Notes: generated by a model not told the origin, from the letters alone. Positions 1 to 8,027 are shown, counted from the stretch's first letter. The stretch: DNA of 36,964 nucleotides from Polaromonas sp. (GCA_030655515.1 JAURVI010000019.1:1-36964), one strand, 5' to 3'. A program made the numbers and translations.

Positions 1-2620
1 GCGAACTCACAAATACTTTGCCTGCAATTTGCGTCATGTCGTTTCAATCCGCGCCCATCATCACTGACGGGCGAACCTGATTTGGCCTTGATGACAGCGC
101 CGAACTGGTGTTTCAATCCGCGCCCATCATCACTGACGGGCGAACTCTCAGGCGGAGGTCAACGCCGGTGTTGAGGACGCGTTTCAATCCGCGCCCATCA
201 TCACTGACGGGCGAACCGTGGCCTTGCTGCAGTAGGCCTGCTGCCACAAGCCGTTTCAATCCGCGCCCATCATCACTGACGGGCGAACCGCGCTCACGCT
301 GACATCGCCCGTCGCCGGCGTGTTTCAATCCGCGCCCATCATCACTGACGGGCGAACATTTCAACGCCGAGTGGTGCAATGGTGTGCAAGAAGTTTCAAT
401 CCGCGCCCATCATCACTGACGGGCGAACTTTGATATTTGCTAGCCGAGACTACGCAGATAGAAGTTTCAATCCGCGCCCATCATCACTGACGGGCGAACT
501 GACGTACTCGATGGTGTGCTCGGCCTCTAGCGCGTTTCAATCCGCGCCCATCATCACTGACGGGCGAACACATAGGGGCCAAAGGTAGCGTGGTGTCAAA
601 TCGGTTTCAATCCGCGCCCATCATCACTGACGGGCGAACCGAAGGGTGCTGCTGCCACCCTGGTTCCGGGTACGTTTCAATCCGCGCCCATCATCACTGA
701 CGGGCGAACGGGCATCGGCCAACTTCTGCTGGAGCATGTCGGAGTTTCAATCCGCGCCCATCATCACTGACGGGCGAACGACGTCGGTCTGGGTCGGTGG
801 CTGGCAGCACGCAGTGTTTCAATCCGCGCCCATCATCACTGACGGGCGAACACCAACGGAACCGACGACAGCGGGGGAAACGAAAGTTTCAATCCGCGCC
901 CATCATCACTGACGGGCGAACTTGGCGGTCCGCATCTCTGCGGACAACTCACGGAAGTTTCAATCCGCGCCCATCATCACTGACGGGCGAACCTCAAGTC
1001 TCCGGTCGGTTAAATCAGGGGTGGCGTGTTTCAATCCGCGCCCATCATCACTGACGGGCGAACGGGGTCGACGTGAGGGACGGCACGGGCGCGTTCAGTT
1101 TCAATCCGCGCCCATCATCACTGACGGGCGAACTTTTCGAGCTCGGCCGCGGCCGCCTCCAGCAAGTTGTTTCAATCCGCGCCCATCATCACTGACGGGC
1201 GAACGGCTGCCGCCTGGTCGGCGCTGCGCTTGCCGTCGTTTCAATCCGCGCCCATCATCACTGACGGGCGAACAGGATGTTGAGGCACTGGCCCGCCCAA
1301 TCGCGGCTGTTTCAATCCGCGCCCATCATCACTGACGGGCGAACAAAACATCTGCGAACAAGTCAAATCGACCAAACAGTTTCAATCCGCGCCCATCATC
1401 ACTGACGGGCGAACGCACTCCCACTCGGAACAAGTGCACCAGTAATAGGTTTCAATCCGCGCCCATCATCACTGACGGGCGAACACGATGAAGAACACCT
1501 TCCACATCGAGGACAATTGGTTTCAATCCGCGCCCATCATCACTGACGGGCGAACAACACACTGCCAACGCTGAATTCAACATTCATTGAAGTTTCAATC
1601 CGCGCCCATCATCACTGACGGGCGAACCAGAGGAACACTACAAACGCTACGACTACTTAGGAGTTTCAATCCGCGCCCATCATCACTGACGGGCGAACCT
1701 CGCACAGCGTCCATATACCGAGTCAGATGCGTGGTTTCAATCCGCGCCCATCATCACTGACGGGCGAACTTTTTTTGTCAAAAGTGTGAGCGTAAGCAGT
1801 CTGGTTTCAATCCGCGCCCATCATCACTGACGGGCGAACGAAAAAGCAGAACTATCACACCCGAGACAGCAGCAGTTTCAATCCGCGCCCATCATCACTG
1901 ACGGGCGAACAGCAAGACTTGTCAAGCAAGTTCCTGCAATAGGTGGTTTCAATCCGCGCCCATCATCACTGACGGGCGAACATACTGCGTTGAAAACATC
2001 GCAGCAACAAGAGGCGTTTCAATCCGCGCCCATCATCACTGACGGGCGAACTTTGGGCCAATGCCAACACGAGCAGTTGCCAAATGTTTCAATCCGCGCC
2101 CATCATCACTGACGGGCGAACATTTGGGCCAATGCCAACACGAGCAGTTGCCAAATGTTTCAATCCGCGCCCATCATCACTGACGGGCGAACAGGCAAAA
2201 CGCTATGAGAGCCATGAGGATAATCAGTTTCAATCCGCGCCCATCATCACTGACGGGCGAACCAACACGAGGGAGACCACCGTCAGGGGTGATAGTAGGG
2301 TTTCAATCCGCGCCCATCATCACTGACGGGCGAACCGAAGCGCCCCGGAATTTGTCGACGGCGATTTGATGGTTTCAATCCGCGCCCATCATCACTGACG
2401 GGCGAACATCTTCGCCATGTGCTCATAGGTGATGACGTTCTTGTTTCAATCCGCGCCCATCATCACTGACGGGCGAACGCGGCTGAGTACCAGCCAATCG
2501 GCTCTTCTTACCGTTTCAATCCGCGCCCATCATCACTGACGGGCGAACTGTGATTTGTACACGACGTCGAAATACAATGGATACGTTTCAATCCGCGCCC
2601 ATCATCACTGACGGGCGAAC
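1..2620 (-). CRISPR. Type I-C CRISPR array, 37 full repeats, truncated by the window edge
   Basis: There are 37 complete 36-bp repeats (plus-strand start GTTTCAATCCGCGCCC, end GACGGGCGAAC), the first at 41-76 and the last at 2585-2620, plus the last 6 bases of another at 1-6. Thirty-seven spacers of 33-37 bp separate them. I saw no base differences between repeats. Read on the minus strand, each repeat ends in ATTGAAAC, the usual 3' end of I-C repeats. An internal hairpin pairs CGCCC-A-TCA with TGA-C-GGGCG around a TCAC loop, with one A/C mismatch. The array lies downstream of cas2 on the same strand, so the leader-proximal (newest) end is inferred to be near 2620 and older spacers run toward and beyond position 1. 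Confidence 0.98.
2052..2156 (-). repeat. Near-duplicate adjacent CRISPR spacers
   Basis: The spacers at 2052-2085 (34 bp) and 2122-2156 (35 bp) are identical except that the second has one extra A at its left edge. The longer spacer begins ATTTGG and ends CCAAAT, so its ends form a 6-bp inverted repeat. A tandem repeat-spacer duplication with a 1-base change, or two acquisitions of one protospacer, would explain this. Confidence 0.9.
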
Positions 2621-2844
2621 GCTTCGCTGCCAAAGTCTTGTCGGCAAACGCTTTTCCAGGCATTTACGCGAACCTCCCCATGCACCCACCGATTGCAGCG
2701 GGAGATTGCATGGAGTGGCATGAAAAGTTCATTAAAATCAATGGCTTGCGTAGCGCGCGAACCCTTCAGCAAGAAGTCGGTCACTTGGGGTTCGCGATGA
2801 CAACAATACCACAAGCGTTGCGCTTGCAACCATGGCAAAACCGA
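2621..2844 (-). promoter_or_regulatory. CRISPR leader region between cas2 and the array
   Basis: These 224 bases separate the cas2 stop from the leader-proximal repeat, which is where I-C leaders sit. No convincing gene is present: a 77-codon open frame (2605-2838) runs into the repeat and resembles nothing. The first six bases of the repeat (minus-strand GTTCGC) recur in the leader, in plus-strand form GCGAAC at 2668-2673 and 2757-2762, and in the opposite orientation at 2790-2795. A poor -10-like TTTAAT lies near 2732. I could not define the promoter. Confidence 0.6.
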
Positions 2845-3135
2845 TCAAAGCACCAGCGGCCCGTCAAAGTCCACCGCCTTGAATGTGCCGTGTTCGAGAA
2901 CTTCGAACCCACGCGTTTCAGGGATGCGGTACAGGCGCAGGCAATCTTGCTGCGGATCGATTTCTGCCAACAGTTCTCGCTCCAGCGCTTCAAACCGGGC
3001 CACATCCAGTTGGCATTCAAACACCGACTTTTGCACCCGCTGGCCCGTGCTTTCGCAGACCTTGGCCACGCGGCGCAAGCGGCGCCGGCCGGCTTTGGTT
3101 TCGGTACTCACGTCGTAACACACCAGCACCAACAT
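2845..3135 (-). CDS. cas2: CRISPR-associated endonuclease Cas2
   Basis: The 96-residue protein is the usual Cas2 length. It begins [11 protein letters not shown], the first beta strand of the ferredoxin-like fold with the conserved Asp (D9) of the YDV motif. The conserved RRRLRRVAK and [11 protein letters not shown] segments follow (about residues 17-43). In the family, a Cas2 dimer bridges two Cas1 dimers to form the spacer-integration complex. It is the last cas gene before the leader and array. It starts 9 bases after the cas1 stop, so it is certainly co-transcribed with cas4 and cas1. The length and motif set are those of I-C type Cas2, and nothing is missing. Confidence 0.97.
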   Translation of the reverse strand: MLVLVCYDVSTETKAGRRRLRRVAKVCESTGQRVQKSVFECQLDVARFEALERELLAEIDPQQDCLRLYRIPETRGFEVLEHGTFKAVDFDGPLVL

Positions 3136-3144
3136 GGCCGCCCC

Positions 3145-4173
3145 TTACTTCGCCACAAAAGGCACGTAAGGCGCCCCCTCATCGCGCAAGGCACGGGCCA
3201 GCAAGCGTGCCTGCACCAGTGGCACCAGCCCCAAGGGCACGGCCTGCGCGAGCAAGGGGTGGTTGATTTCATCGCGCTTTCTCTCTTGATAAGCCACCAC
3301 CACGGCCTTGCGCGCATCGGGCTCCAGCGAGACACCCCCGCCTTCACGCATCGCAAAATCATCCGCTGAAAGCTGGCCCCGGTTGATCAACGTCAGGGCC
3401 AACCGGTCGGCCCAGGGGCGAAACTCTTCCATCAAGTCCAGCGCCAGCGCAGCGCGCCCTGGGCGCAGGGCGTGCAAAAATCCGACTTGCGGATCAAGCC
3501 CTGCGGCTTCCAGCGCGCTTCGGCAATCGTTCATCCACATCGCATACAAAAACGACAGCATGGCGTTGAAGCGGTCACGCGGCGGGCGGCGCGTGCGCCC
3601 GTCCATACAAAAGGACTCGCGCTGATCCGGGCGCACCAGCAGGTTGAGGCCGCTGAAGTATTGGCGGGCGGCCTCGCCCTCCACCCCTCGCAAAATGTCC
3701 AGGTTGGCGGCATCGGGCAGCGCACGCAGACTGGCGGCCAGGTCATCCGCCAGCCGGGTGAGGGCCTTGGCTTCGTCTTCAGTCTTGGCTTCGCGTGCGC
3801 CGCGTTGCAGCACCTGCCGGGTATTTTTGATCTTGCCCGCCACACAGGCACGCGCCATGTCCAGCGCAAACACCGGGTCTGCCGCACGCTGAAACTGGGC
3901 CTGGCGCAACAGCACGTTGCCCGACACGGCCCCTTCCAGCCGGGCCTTGAAGCGCCCGTTGTCGTTCAGCAAGACCAGGGCAACGCCCTCGTCTGCCAGC
4001 CGGTGCATCAAAGGGGCAGACAGGTTGATGTGCCCGAAGCACACCACTGCCGTTAAATGGTGCAGTGGCACGCGCAGCCGGGTTTCGCTCTCCACTTCCA
4101 CGCGCAGGGTATCGTTGTCCAGCCGAAGATAGGTTTCTGGCGTGGTGATGTAGAGGGTGTTGAGGAGTTGCAT
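3145..4173 (-). CDS. cas1: CRISPR-associated integrase Cas1 (type I-C)
   Basis: At 342 residues this is a full-length Cas1, the metal-dependent integrase that inserts new spacers at the leader-repeat junction. The N-terminal beta domain (MQLLNTLYITTPETYL) is followed by the helical catalytic domain. The catalytic Glu lies in the GVEGEAARQYF segment (about residue 170), and the His and acidic ligands lie in GFLHALRPGRAALALDLME (about residues 232-250). The DRFNAMLSFLYA helix typical of the family is present. The ATG at 4173 gives the standard N-terminus, and the gene lies 18 bases after the cas4 stop. It should act with Cas2 and Cas4 in adaptation. Confidence 0.98.
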   Translation of the reverse strand: MQLLNTLYITTPETYLRLDNDTLRVEVESETRLRVPLHHLTAVVCFGHINLSAPLMHRLADEGVALVLLNDNGRFKARLEGAVSGNVLLRQAQFQRAADPVFALDMARACVAGKIKNTRQVLQRGAREAKTEDEAKALTRLADDLAASLRALPDAANLDILRGVEGEAARQYFSGLNLLVRPDQRESFCMDGRTRRPPRDRFNAMLSFLYAMWMNDCRSALEAAGLDPQVGFLHALRPGRAALALDLMEEFRPWADRLALTLINRGQLSADDFAMREGGGVSLEPDARKAVVVAYQERKRDEINHPLLAQAVPLGLVPLVQARLLARALRDEGAPYVPFVAK

Positions 4174-4191
4174 GGCGATCCAGCAAAAGGG

Positions 4192-4833
4192 CTACGCGTC
4201 GGGGTCAAACAGGGCGGCGCGAGCGGCATCGAAGTTTGTTCGTGCGGCCTGCGGCTGACACCGCTCCAGCAGCGAACACGCTTTGCACCGTTTAGCTGCC
4301 TGGTCAGCCGCCAACGGCGGTGGCAGCTTGGCCGTGGCAAACATCTGGCGAATGGCTTGCGCGGTTTGCTCTACCGCTACGCGAAGTTGCGGTGTGATGG
4401 GCACCACACGCCGCCGCTTGGAAGAGGCGTAGAAGATCGCCCCTTCGTTCACAACCATGCCCGTCATGGCCTCCAGGCACATCGCCTGCGCGGCAAGCTG
4501 GATGTCATCACACGCGGCAATGTCGGCCGCCTTGTGGCGGCTGCCATGCTTGTATTCCACCGGGTAAGGCACGCCGCCCGGCCAGAACTCGACCACATCG
4601 GCCTTGCCCACCAAACCCAGTTCGTCATGCCACAGGGGCAAGGCCCGTTCCACCCGCAGGCCCTTGGCGGTTTCCACGCCCGGTTGATCCACCTTGGCAT
4701 GCACAGCCTGGCCGCGCAGGGTGTGGACGTTCTCGTCGAACACCTGTTCCAGATGAATCAGACCGCACTGGCGCGGGCAGTAACACCAGTGCTGCAGGGC
4801 AGACAGGGGTATTTGTTCAAGCTCGGCGAGCAT
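4192..4833 (-). CDS. cas4: CRISPR-associated exonuclease Cas4
   Basis: This 213-residue Cas4 nuclease would trim prespacers and select the PAM end for Cas1-Cas2 in I-C systems. The iron-sulfur ligands are visible: an N-terminal cysteine group (HWCYCPRQCG, residues 15-24) and a C-terminal cluster (RCKACSLLERC, about residues 182-192). The PD-(D/E)XK nuclease core is seen as KADVVEFWPGG (the Asp) followed by YPVEYKHG (the E-x-K) around residues 77-97. A GLIHLEQVF segment (residues 24-32) is mirrored in the relic at 5423-5479. hicA ends 18 bases upstream, so cas4 is separated from cas7 by the accessory block rather than following it directly. Confidence 0.97.
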   Translation of the reverse strand: MLAELEQIPLSALQHWCYCPRQCGLIHLEQVFDENVHTLRGQAVHAKVDQPGVETAKGLRVERALPLWHDELGLVGKADVVEFWPGGVPYPVEYKHGSRHKAADIAACDDIQLAAQAMCLEAMTGMVVNEGAIFYASSKRRRVVPITPQLRVAVEQTAQAIRQMFATAKLPPPLAADQAAKRCKACSLLERCQPQAARTNFDAARAALFDPDA

Positions 4834-4851
4834 AGCGTCACCTGATGCCGG

Positions 4852-5094
4852 TCACGCGAAAAGACGTTGCTGCAATTCATCGCGGGTCAAACCATGGGCG
4901 TCAGCAACGGCGGCCAAAATGGCCGCCAAGGTGCCAATACGCAGCGGGTCATGCAAAGGAACAGTGACGTGATGCTGCGCTGGTGACTCGCAAGTCAGCC
5001 GCACATGACTACCTGTCTGCCGGGTAGGCACATAGCTCATTTTGCCCAAAGCGCGTACCAACTGGGCACCGGTCAAATCACGCGGCAGCCTCAT
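4852..5094 (-). CDS. hicA: HicA-type mRNA interferase toxin
   Basis: The 80-residue protein has the HicA double-stranded-RNA-binding-like fold signature: an N-terminal MRLPRDLTGAQLVRAL helix and the catalytic histidine in GSHVRLT (about residues 28-34). The beta-strand HHVTVPLHDPLRIGTL and a C-terminal helix ending in RDELQQRLF follow. HicA toxins cleave mRNA and are neutralised by HicB. It begins 8 bases after the hicB stop, so here the antitoxin gene is upstream of the toxin gene. The module sits inside the cas operon directly upstream of cas4, so transcription from cas3-cas7 should run through it. Confidence 0.9.
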   Translation of the reverse strand: MRLPRDLTGAQLVRALGKMSYVPTRQTGSHVRLTCESPAQHHVTVPLHDPLRIGTLAAILAAVADAHGLTRDELQQRLFA

Positions 5095-5102
5095 GCCCGC
5101 AC

Positions 5103-5309
5103 CTATGCAAGCAATAACTCGTCGCGTACAAAATGCAGGCGTATGACTTTGGGTGATTTCCCTTCATCAAAGTGGCAATGCACGGCATCTTGCACGGCCA
5201 CCCGCAGTTGCGCCTCGGTGTCTGCCTCGGTGAAGATGGATTCACCCAGGGCACGGGCAGTAAAGCCACCTTCGGGGGCTTGCTCGACCACAAACACGAT
5301 CTCGGTCAT
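5103..5309 (-). CDS. hicB: HicB-family antitoxin
   Basis: A 68-residue protein beginning MTEIVFVVEQAPEGGFTARA, the partial RNase H-like fold of short HicB antitoxins (EGGFTARALGESIFTEADT). Longer upstream starts exist in frame (to 5357), but the ATG at 5309 is preferred because AAGGAG lies 9 bases upstream and the family N-terminus fits. The sequence upstream of this start is the relic 3' end of a cas7 gene, and the AAGGAG itself lies in the relic's conserved C-terminal codons. The protein should bind HicA and may autoregulate. Short HicB proteins such as this lack the C-terminal DNA-binding domain found in some homologues, so direct repression is uncertain. Confidence 0.85.
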   Translation of the reverse strand: MTEIVFVVEQAPEGGFTARALGESIFTEADTEAQLRVAVQDAVHCHFDEGKSPKVIRLHFVRDELLLA

Positions 5310-5314
5310 TTCCA

Positions 5315-5410
5315 ACATCTCCTTGTCAAGGCTACGCCTAGCATGAACTCGATTCACAACCCCACAAACAGGCTTTGGTCATCAAATCAGACAGAGTATG
5401 CATCCAAGCC
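5315..5410 (-). pseudogene. Relic 3' end of a second cas7 (csd2)
   Basis: Translated in one continuous frame on the minus strand, these 96 bases match the last 32 residues of the intact Cas7. Both share DAYSV, then FDDQS, then VG, then the terminal GV-LTRRC; I count 19 identities in 32 positions. The relic has in-frame stops at the 8th and 19th codons and has lost the terminal stop. The stretch 5372-5409 matches 7098-7135 at 33 of 38 bases. It abuts the hicB start codon and supplies its ribosome-binding site. It is too diverged to be a recent copy of the local cas7, which points to a second I-C lineage. Confidence 0.88.
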
Positions 5411-5422
5411 AAGCGCATGCTC

Positions 5423-5479
5423 GATTGACTTCGCAGGATATGCACGCTGCCGTTAAATACCTGTTCTAGACGGATCAGA
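5423..5479 (-). pseudogene. Relic of the 5' part of a second cas4
   Basis: The minus-strand translation LIRLEQVFNGSVHILRSQ matches Cas4 residues 25-42 (LIHLEQVFDENVHTLRGQ), with 12 identities in 18 positions. At base level, 40 of 57 positions match the intact cas4, with differences concentrated at third codon positions. Homology starts at the stop codon of the upstream HTH antitoxin gene and ends near GCATGC, after which the cas7 relic begins. The order cas4 fragment then cas7 fragment is the reverse of the operon order, as expected at the joint of a tandem duplication or unequal crossover. Confidence 0.82.
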
Positions 5480-5810
5480 TACTCGCCAGATCACGCAAGG
5501 CTTTTGGATTGCGCTGAGCCAGCGTGATCAGCGTGCGCGCCGCGCCAGACGGCTGCTTGCGGCCCTGTTCCCAGCCCTGCAAGGTGCGCACCGACACGCC
5601 CAGTAATTGCGCAAACTGCGCCTGCGACAAGCCAGAGTTTTGCCGTGCCGCGATCACCGGCGAATGCACCACCGTGCCCTCACCACGCTTCATTTGGCGA
5701 ACCGATTCAACAAGCTCGGCCTCAAGGTCGCGGCTGGCTTCCCACTTGGCCAAGTGTTCATCTGTCATTGGTTTTTTCAATGTTTTTTTGGACGATTTAC
5801 TTAACGGCAT
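5475..5810 (-). CDS. HTH antitoxin (HigA/NadS-like) of a RelE-type module
   Basis: A 111-residue protein with an N-terminal toxin-binding region and a C-terminal XRE helix-turn-helix, SGLSQAQFAQLLGVSVRTLQ (about residues 58-77). The segment WEQGRKQPSGAARTLI, typical of antitoxins paired with RelE/HigB toxins, follows. The ATG at 5810 is preferred over the GTG at 5813. It overlaps the end of the toxin gene by 14 bases, so translation is coupled. Such antitoxins bind their own promoter, probably in 6106-6152 upstream of the toxin gene. Its stop codon lies exactly at the edge of the cas4 relic, marking the end of this inserted block. Confidence 0.88.
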   Translation of the reverse strand: MPLSKSSKKTLKKPMTDEHLAKWEASRDLEAELVESVRQMKRGEGTVVHSPVIAARQNSGLSQAQFAQLLGVSVRTLQGWEQGRKQPSGAARTLITLAQRNPKALRDLASI

Positions 5811-6105
5811 CACGCAATTCCTTCAAAGTACTGGCCTTGAGCGAATCCATCTTGCTCTTGGCATACATAAACAACAACACCAGCTCACCCAGATCGTTGC
5901 GGACAAAGTAAATCACCCGCACGCCGCCTGATTTGCCAGAGCCAGAACGGCCCCAACGCACCTTGCGCACACCGCCAGAACCGGACACCACATCGCCTTC
6001 ATCAGGGTGCTCGGCCATGAATGCGGCAAAGGCGCCACGCTCATCCTCCGTCCAATAAGCAGGCCAGAGTTTGCTGAACAGCGGCGTTTCGATGACGGTC
6101 AGCAT
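5797..6105 (-). CDS. RelE/HigB-family toxin
   Basis: The 102-residue protein has the RelE/HigB beta-sheet signature: VRKVRWGRSGSGKSGGVRVIYFVRNDLGELVLLFMYAKS in pieces from about residue 45 to 85. The basic residues and the YAKS strand are typical of ribosome-dependent mRNA interferases (COG4737-like). The toxin gene is upstream of the antitoxin gene, the order seen in HigBA. AAGGAG lies 11 bases upstream of the ATG. It may also be transcribed from its own promoter in the 47-base gap before it. It forms the second toxin-antitoxin pair within the cas7-cas4 interval. Confidence 0.88.
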   Translation of the reverse strand: MLTVIETPLFSKLWPAYWTEDERGAFAAFMAEHPDEGDVVSGSGGVRKVRWGRSGSGKSGGVRVIYFVRNDLGELVLLFMYAKSKMDSLKASTLKELRDAVK

Positions 6106-6152
6106 GGCTGAGATTGTACTCCTTAGGCGTATCTTTGAATGTTTGCCGCGCC

Positions 6153-7010
6153 TTACGCTTTGCGCGGTGCCTTCAAAGCCTTTTTGATATTTTTGGCAGC
6201 TGGCGGCAGGTAATTGTCACCGGTCACCACCGACTTACCCGTTTGGCTTTCCAGTTGATTGCGGGCCTGACGGGCGATGCGGCCACCGGCCTTGGCGGCA
6301 GTTTTGTTTTGCGTCATGCCGGTGGCGCCCACGTTTTCCGCGATCTGCCGGGTGGACAACTCGGCCAAGGCCGTGAAAATCAGTTCCGCCTCGCTCATGT
6401 GGTCGCGCAGGTTCTGACTTCTCAGGCCCTTCATCCCCTTGTGCTCATTGACACTCACCCCGGCCCATTCCTGATGAATGATGTTGGTCAGAATGGCAAA
6501 CTCATTCCCCTCCTTGATGTCGTGGCCGCGCCAGTAATCGGTCAACTTGTTGCGCGTTTCCTGCCCGGTCATGCGTTGCTGAATCCACTTGTCGCTGCGC
6601 CCATGCTGCTGCCAGGTCTGGCGTGCCCGGTCCAGCGACAGGGCCGGATCGGCCATCTCCTGCATGCGCTCATAGCCCACCTTGGCGAGCCAGAGTTTGA
6701 TGGGCTCGGCCTTGGGGCTGGGGACGGACTGCACCAGGCGCAGCAGGGTCTCGGCTGTGGCGACGTCGGTAAGTCGTTGCTTGCCGTCTGCCGCGGGCAT
6801 TTTCAACTGGTGACAGTTTGTCACCAGTTCACTGCCCTCTTTGTCGAGCCGACGCTTGAGTTGATTCCAGTATTTCCGGGCGGTCAAGTCATCGGCCTGC
6901 TGCGTCAGCACCTGCACCACGTCCACCACTGAAAACCACCAGATTTCAGTGTCTTCGTCGTACACGCGGCGAATAGACTGGCCATCAAATTCAGTGGGCA
7001 GGATTTTCAT
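6153..7010 (-). CDS. BRO-N / DinD-like antirepressor-type protein
   Basis: A 285-residue protein. Residues about 1-115 form a BRO-N domain: FDGQSIRRVYDEDTEIWWFS, then VVDVVQVLT, YWNQLKRRL, and the motif VPSPKAEPIKLWLAKVG at about 95-111. The remainder resembles DNA damage-inducible protein D: WIQQRMTGQETRNKLTDYW, then HKGMKGLRSQNLRDHMSEAE. A basic tail (KNIKKALKAPRKA) ends it. Phage BRO proteins act as DNA-binding antirepressors, and DinD inhibits RecA-coated DNA in E. coli; neither role is shown here. It starts 27 bases after the cas7 stop, so it is co-transcribed with the cas genes. A KilA-N-like phage regulator is the main alternative. Confidence 0.85.
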   Translation of the reverse strand: MKILPTEFDGQSIRRVYDEDTEIWWFSVVDVVQVLTQQADDLTARKYWNQLKRRLDKEGSELVTNCHQLKMPAADGKQRLTDVATAETLLRLVQSVPSPKAEPIKLWLAKVGYERMQEMADPALSLDRARQTWQQHGRSDKWIQQRMTGQETRNKLTDYWRGHDIKEGNEFAILTNIIHQEWAGVSVNEHKGMKGLRSQNLRDHMSEAELIFTALAELSTRQIAENVGATGMTQNKTAAKAGGRIARQARNQLESQTGKSVVTGDNYLPPAAKNIKKALKAPRKA

Positions 7011-7037
7011 TGACTGCTTCTTTCAGCACTTCCAATT

Positions 7038-8027
7038 TCAGCATCGTCTTGTCAATGTGACACCCGGTGCGGGTTGAACTGATTGCCCGACAGACACGCT
7101 TTGATCATCAAACAAGACAGAATATGCATCGAAGCTGCGGGCTACTGTGCCTTCTTCTTTGGGCTTGACTTGCAGGCGCTCGAACAGGGCATGGGCGGGG
7201 GCGTTGCCGAGTTCGCTGTCGTGCTTGAAGACGTACAGGCCGCGCGTAGACATTTCCCCACGGGCGGCAGAGCGGTCGTGCTCAAACATTTGTTCCAGTG
7301 CCTGGAATACCAGCTCGAGGTCGTCGTCACCAAACCCGGTTTGCTTGGCGAGGAAGGATGAGATGAAGCCATGGGCGACATACACGCCGTAAGGCACGGT
7401 GTGTTTGCGGCCCATGGTGCGGTTGTCGCCCTGCTGCTTTTCAGCTTCGGCTTCCGTGGCGACGGCCATGCGGGTGATGGAGTGCTCCAGCGCGACGATG
7501 GGTTCAACCGAACGCGCAAAAGTCAGTTGCACCGGGCCACGCACCTGGCCACAGTTAATGCCGATGGACATCACCGCCCCAAAAGCACGCACATCGAAGA
7601 AGTTCTGGCACATCCACTGCCGCGCCTTGCTGACATCGTCGGCGCTGCCTTTGCGTTTCTCTTTGCCTGCCTTTTTCTTTTTCGCATCCGCTTCTTCCAT
7701 GGCGACGGCTGCGTCGTCTTCAGTAGGCGTTTCAACCGCATCGAGCTTCAAGGCGGCATAGGCGCGCTGGTTTTGGTGGTTGAGGATGGCTTTCTCGCGG
7801 ACATAAATTTCAAAGCGCTTTTCGCCAGGCTCGGGCTCACGGGCATCTTGATCCTTGACGAGTCCCACAAAATTGCGCACTTTTCGTTTGAGCGATACGT
7901 CAGTCACCAAGCCGTGGCCGGATTCGGCATCCAGCCGTGGCATGTTGCCCGCGTCCGGGTCGCCGTTGGGGTTGCCGTCTTTCACGTCAAAAATGAGAAC
8001 GAAGTCGTAGCGGTTTGCGAGATTCAT
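7038..8027 (-). CDS. cas7: Cas7 (Csd2), type I-C Cascade backbone
   Basis: A 329-residue Csd2-type Cas7, the repeated crRNA-binding backbone subunit. The N-terminal RRM core is clear: [20 protein letters not shown] (residues 4-23). [11 protein letters not shown] lies near residue 148, and [14 protein letters not shown] follows at about residue 167. A lysine-rich insertion ([15 protein letters not shown]) precedes FDVRAFG, a region of variable length in this family. The start codon overlaps the cas8c stop by 4 bases (ATGA). The C-terminus GVTLTRRC is the reference for the relic at 5315-5410. Downstream, cas4 is displaced about 2.2 kb by the accessory block. Confidence 0.97.
   Translation of the reverse strand: MNLANRYDFVLIFDVKDGNPNGDPDAGNMPRLDAESGHGLVTDVSLKRKVRNFVGLVKDQDAREPEPGEKRFEIYVREKAILNHQNQRAYAALKLDAVETPTEDDAAVAMEEADAKKKKAGKEKRKGSADDVSKARQWMCQNFFDVRAFGAVMSIGINCGQVRGPVQLTFARSVEPIVALEHSITRMAVATEAEAEKQQGDNRTMGRKHTVPYGVYVAHGFISSFLAKQTGFGDDDLELVFQALEQMFEHDRSAARGEMSTRGLYVFKHDSELGNAPAHALFERLQVKPKEEGTVARSFDAYSVLFDDQSVSVGQSVQPAPGVTLTRRC

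Noticed and set aside
108..2326. Open frames across the array with recurring FQSAPIITDGRT or FNPRPSSLTGE units
   Set aside because: They are translations of the CRISPR repeat in different frames with spacer-coded residues between, not proteins.
2605..2838. 77-codon minus-strand frame after cas2
   Set aside because: It covers the leader and runs into the first repeat, has no recognisable features and no ribosome-binding site.
2638..3369. 243-codon plus-strand frame
   Set aside because: Antisense to cas2 and cas1, whose motifs are intact; His/Gln-rich composition typical of a shadow frame.
6114..6932. 272-codon plus-strand frame
   Set aside because: Antisense to the BRO-N/DinD-like gene, which has clear family motifs.
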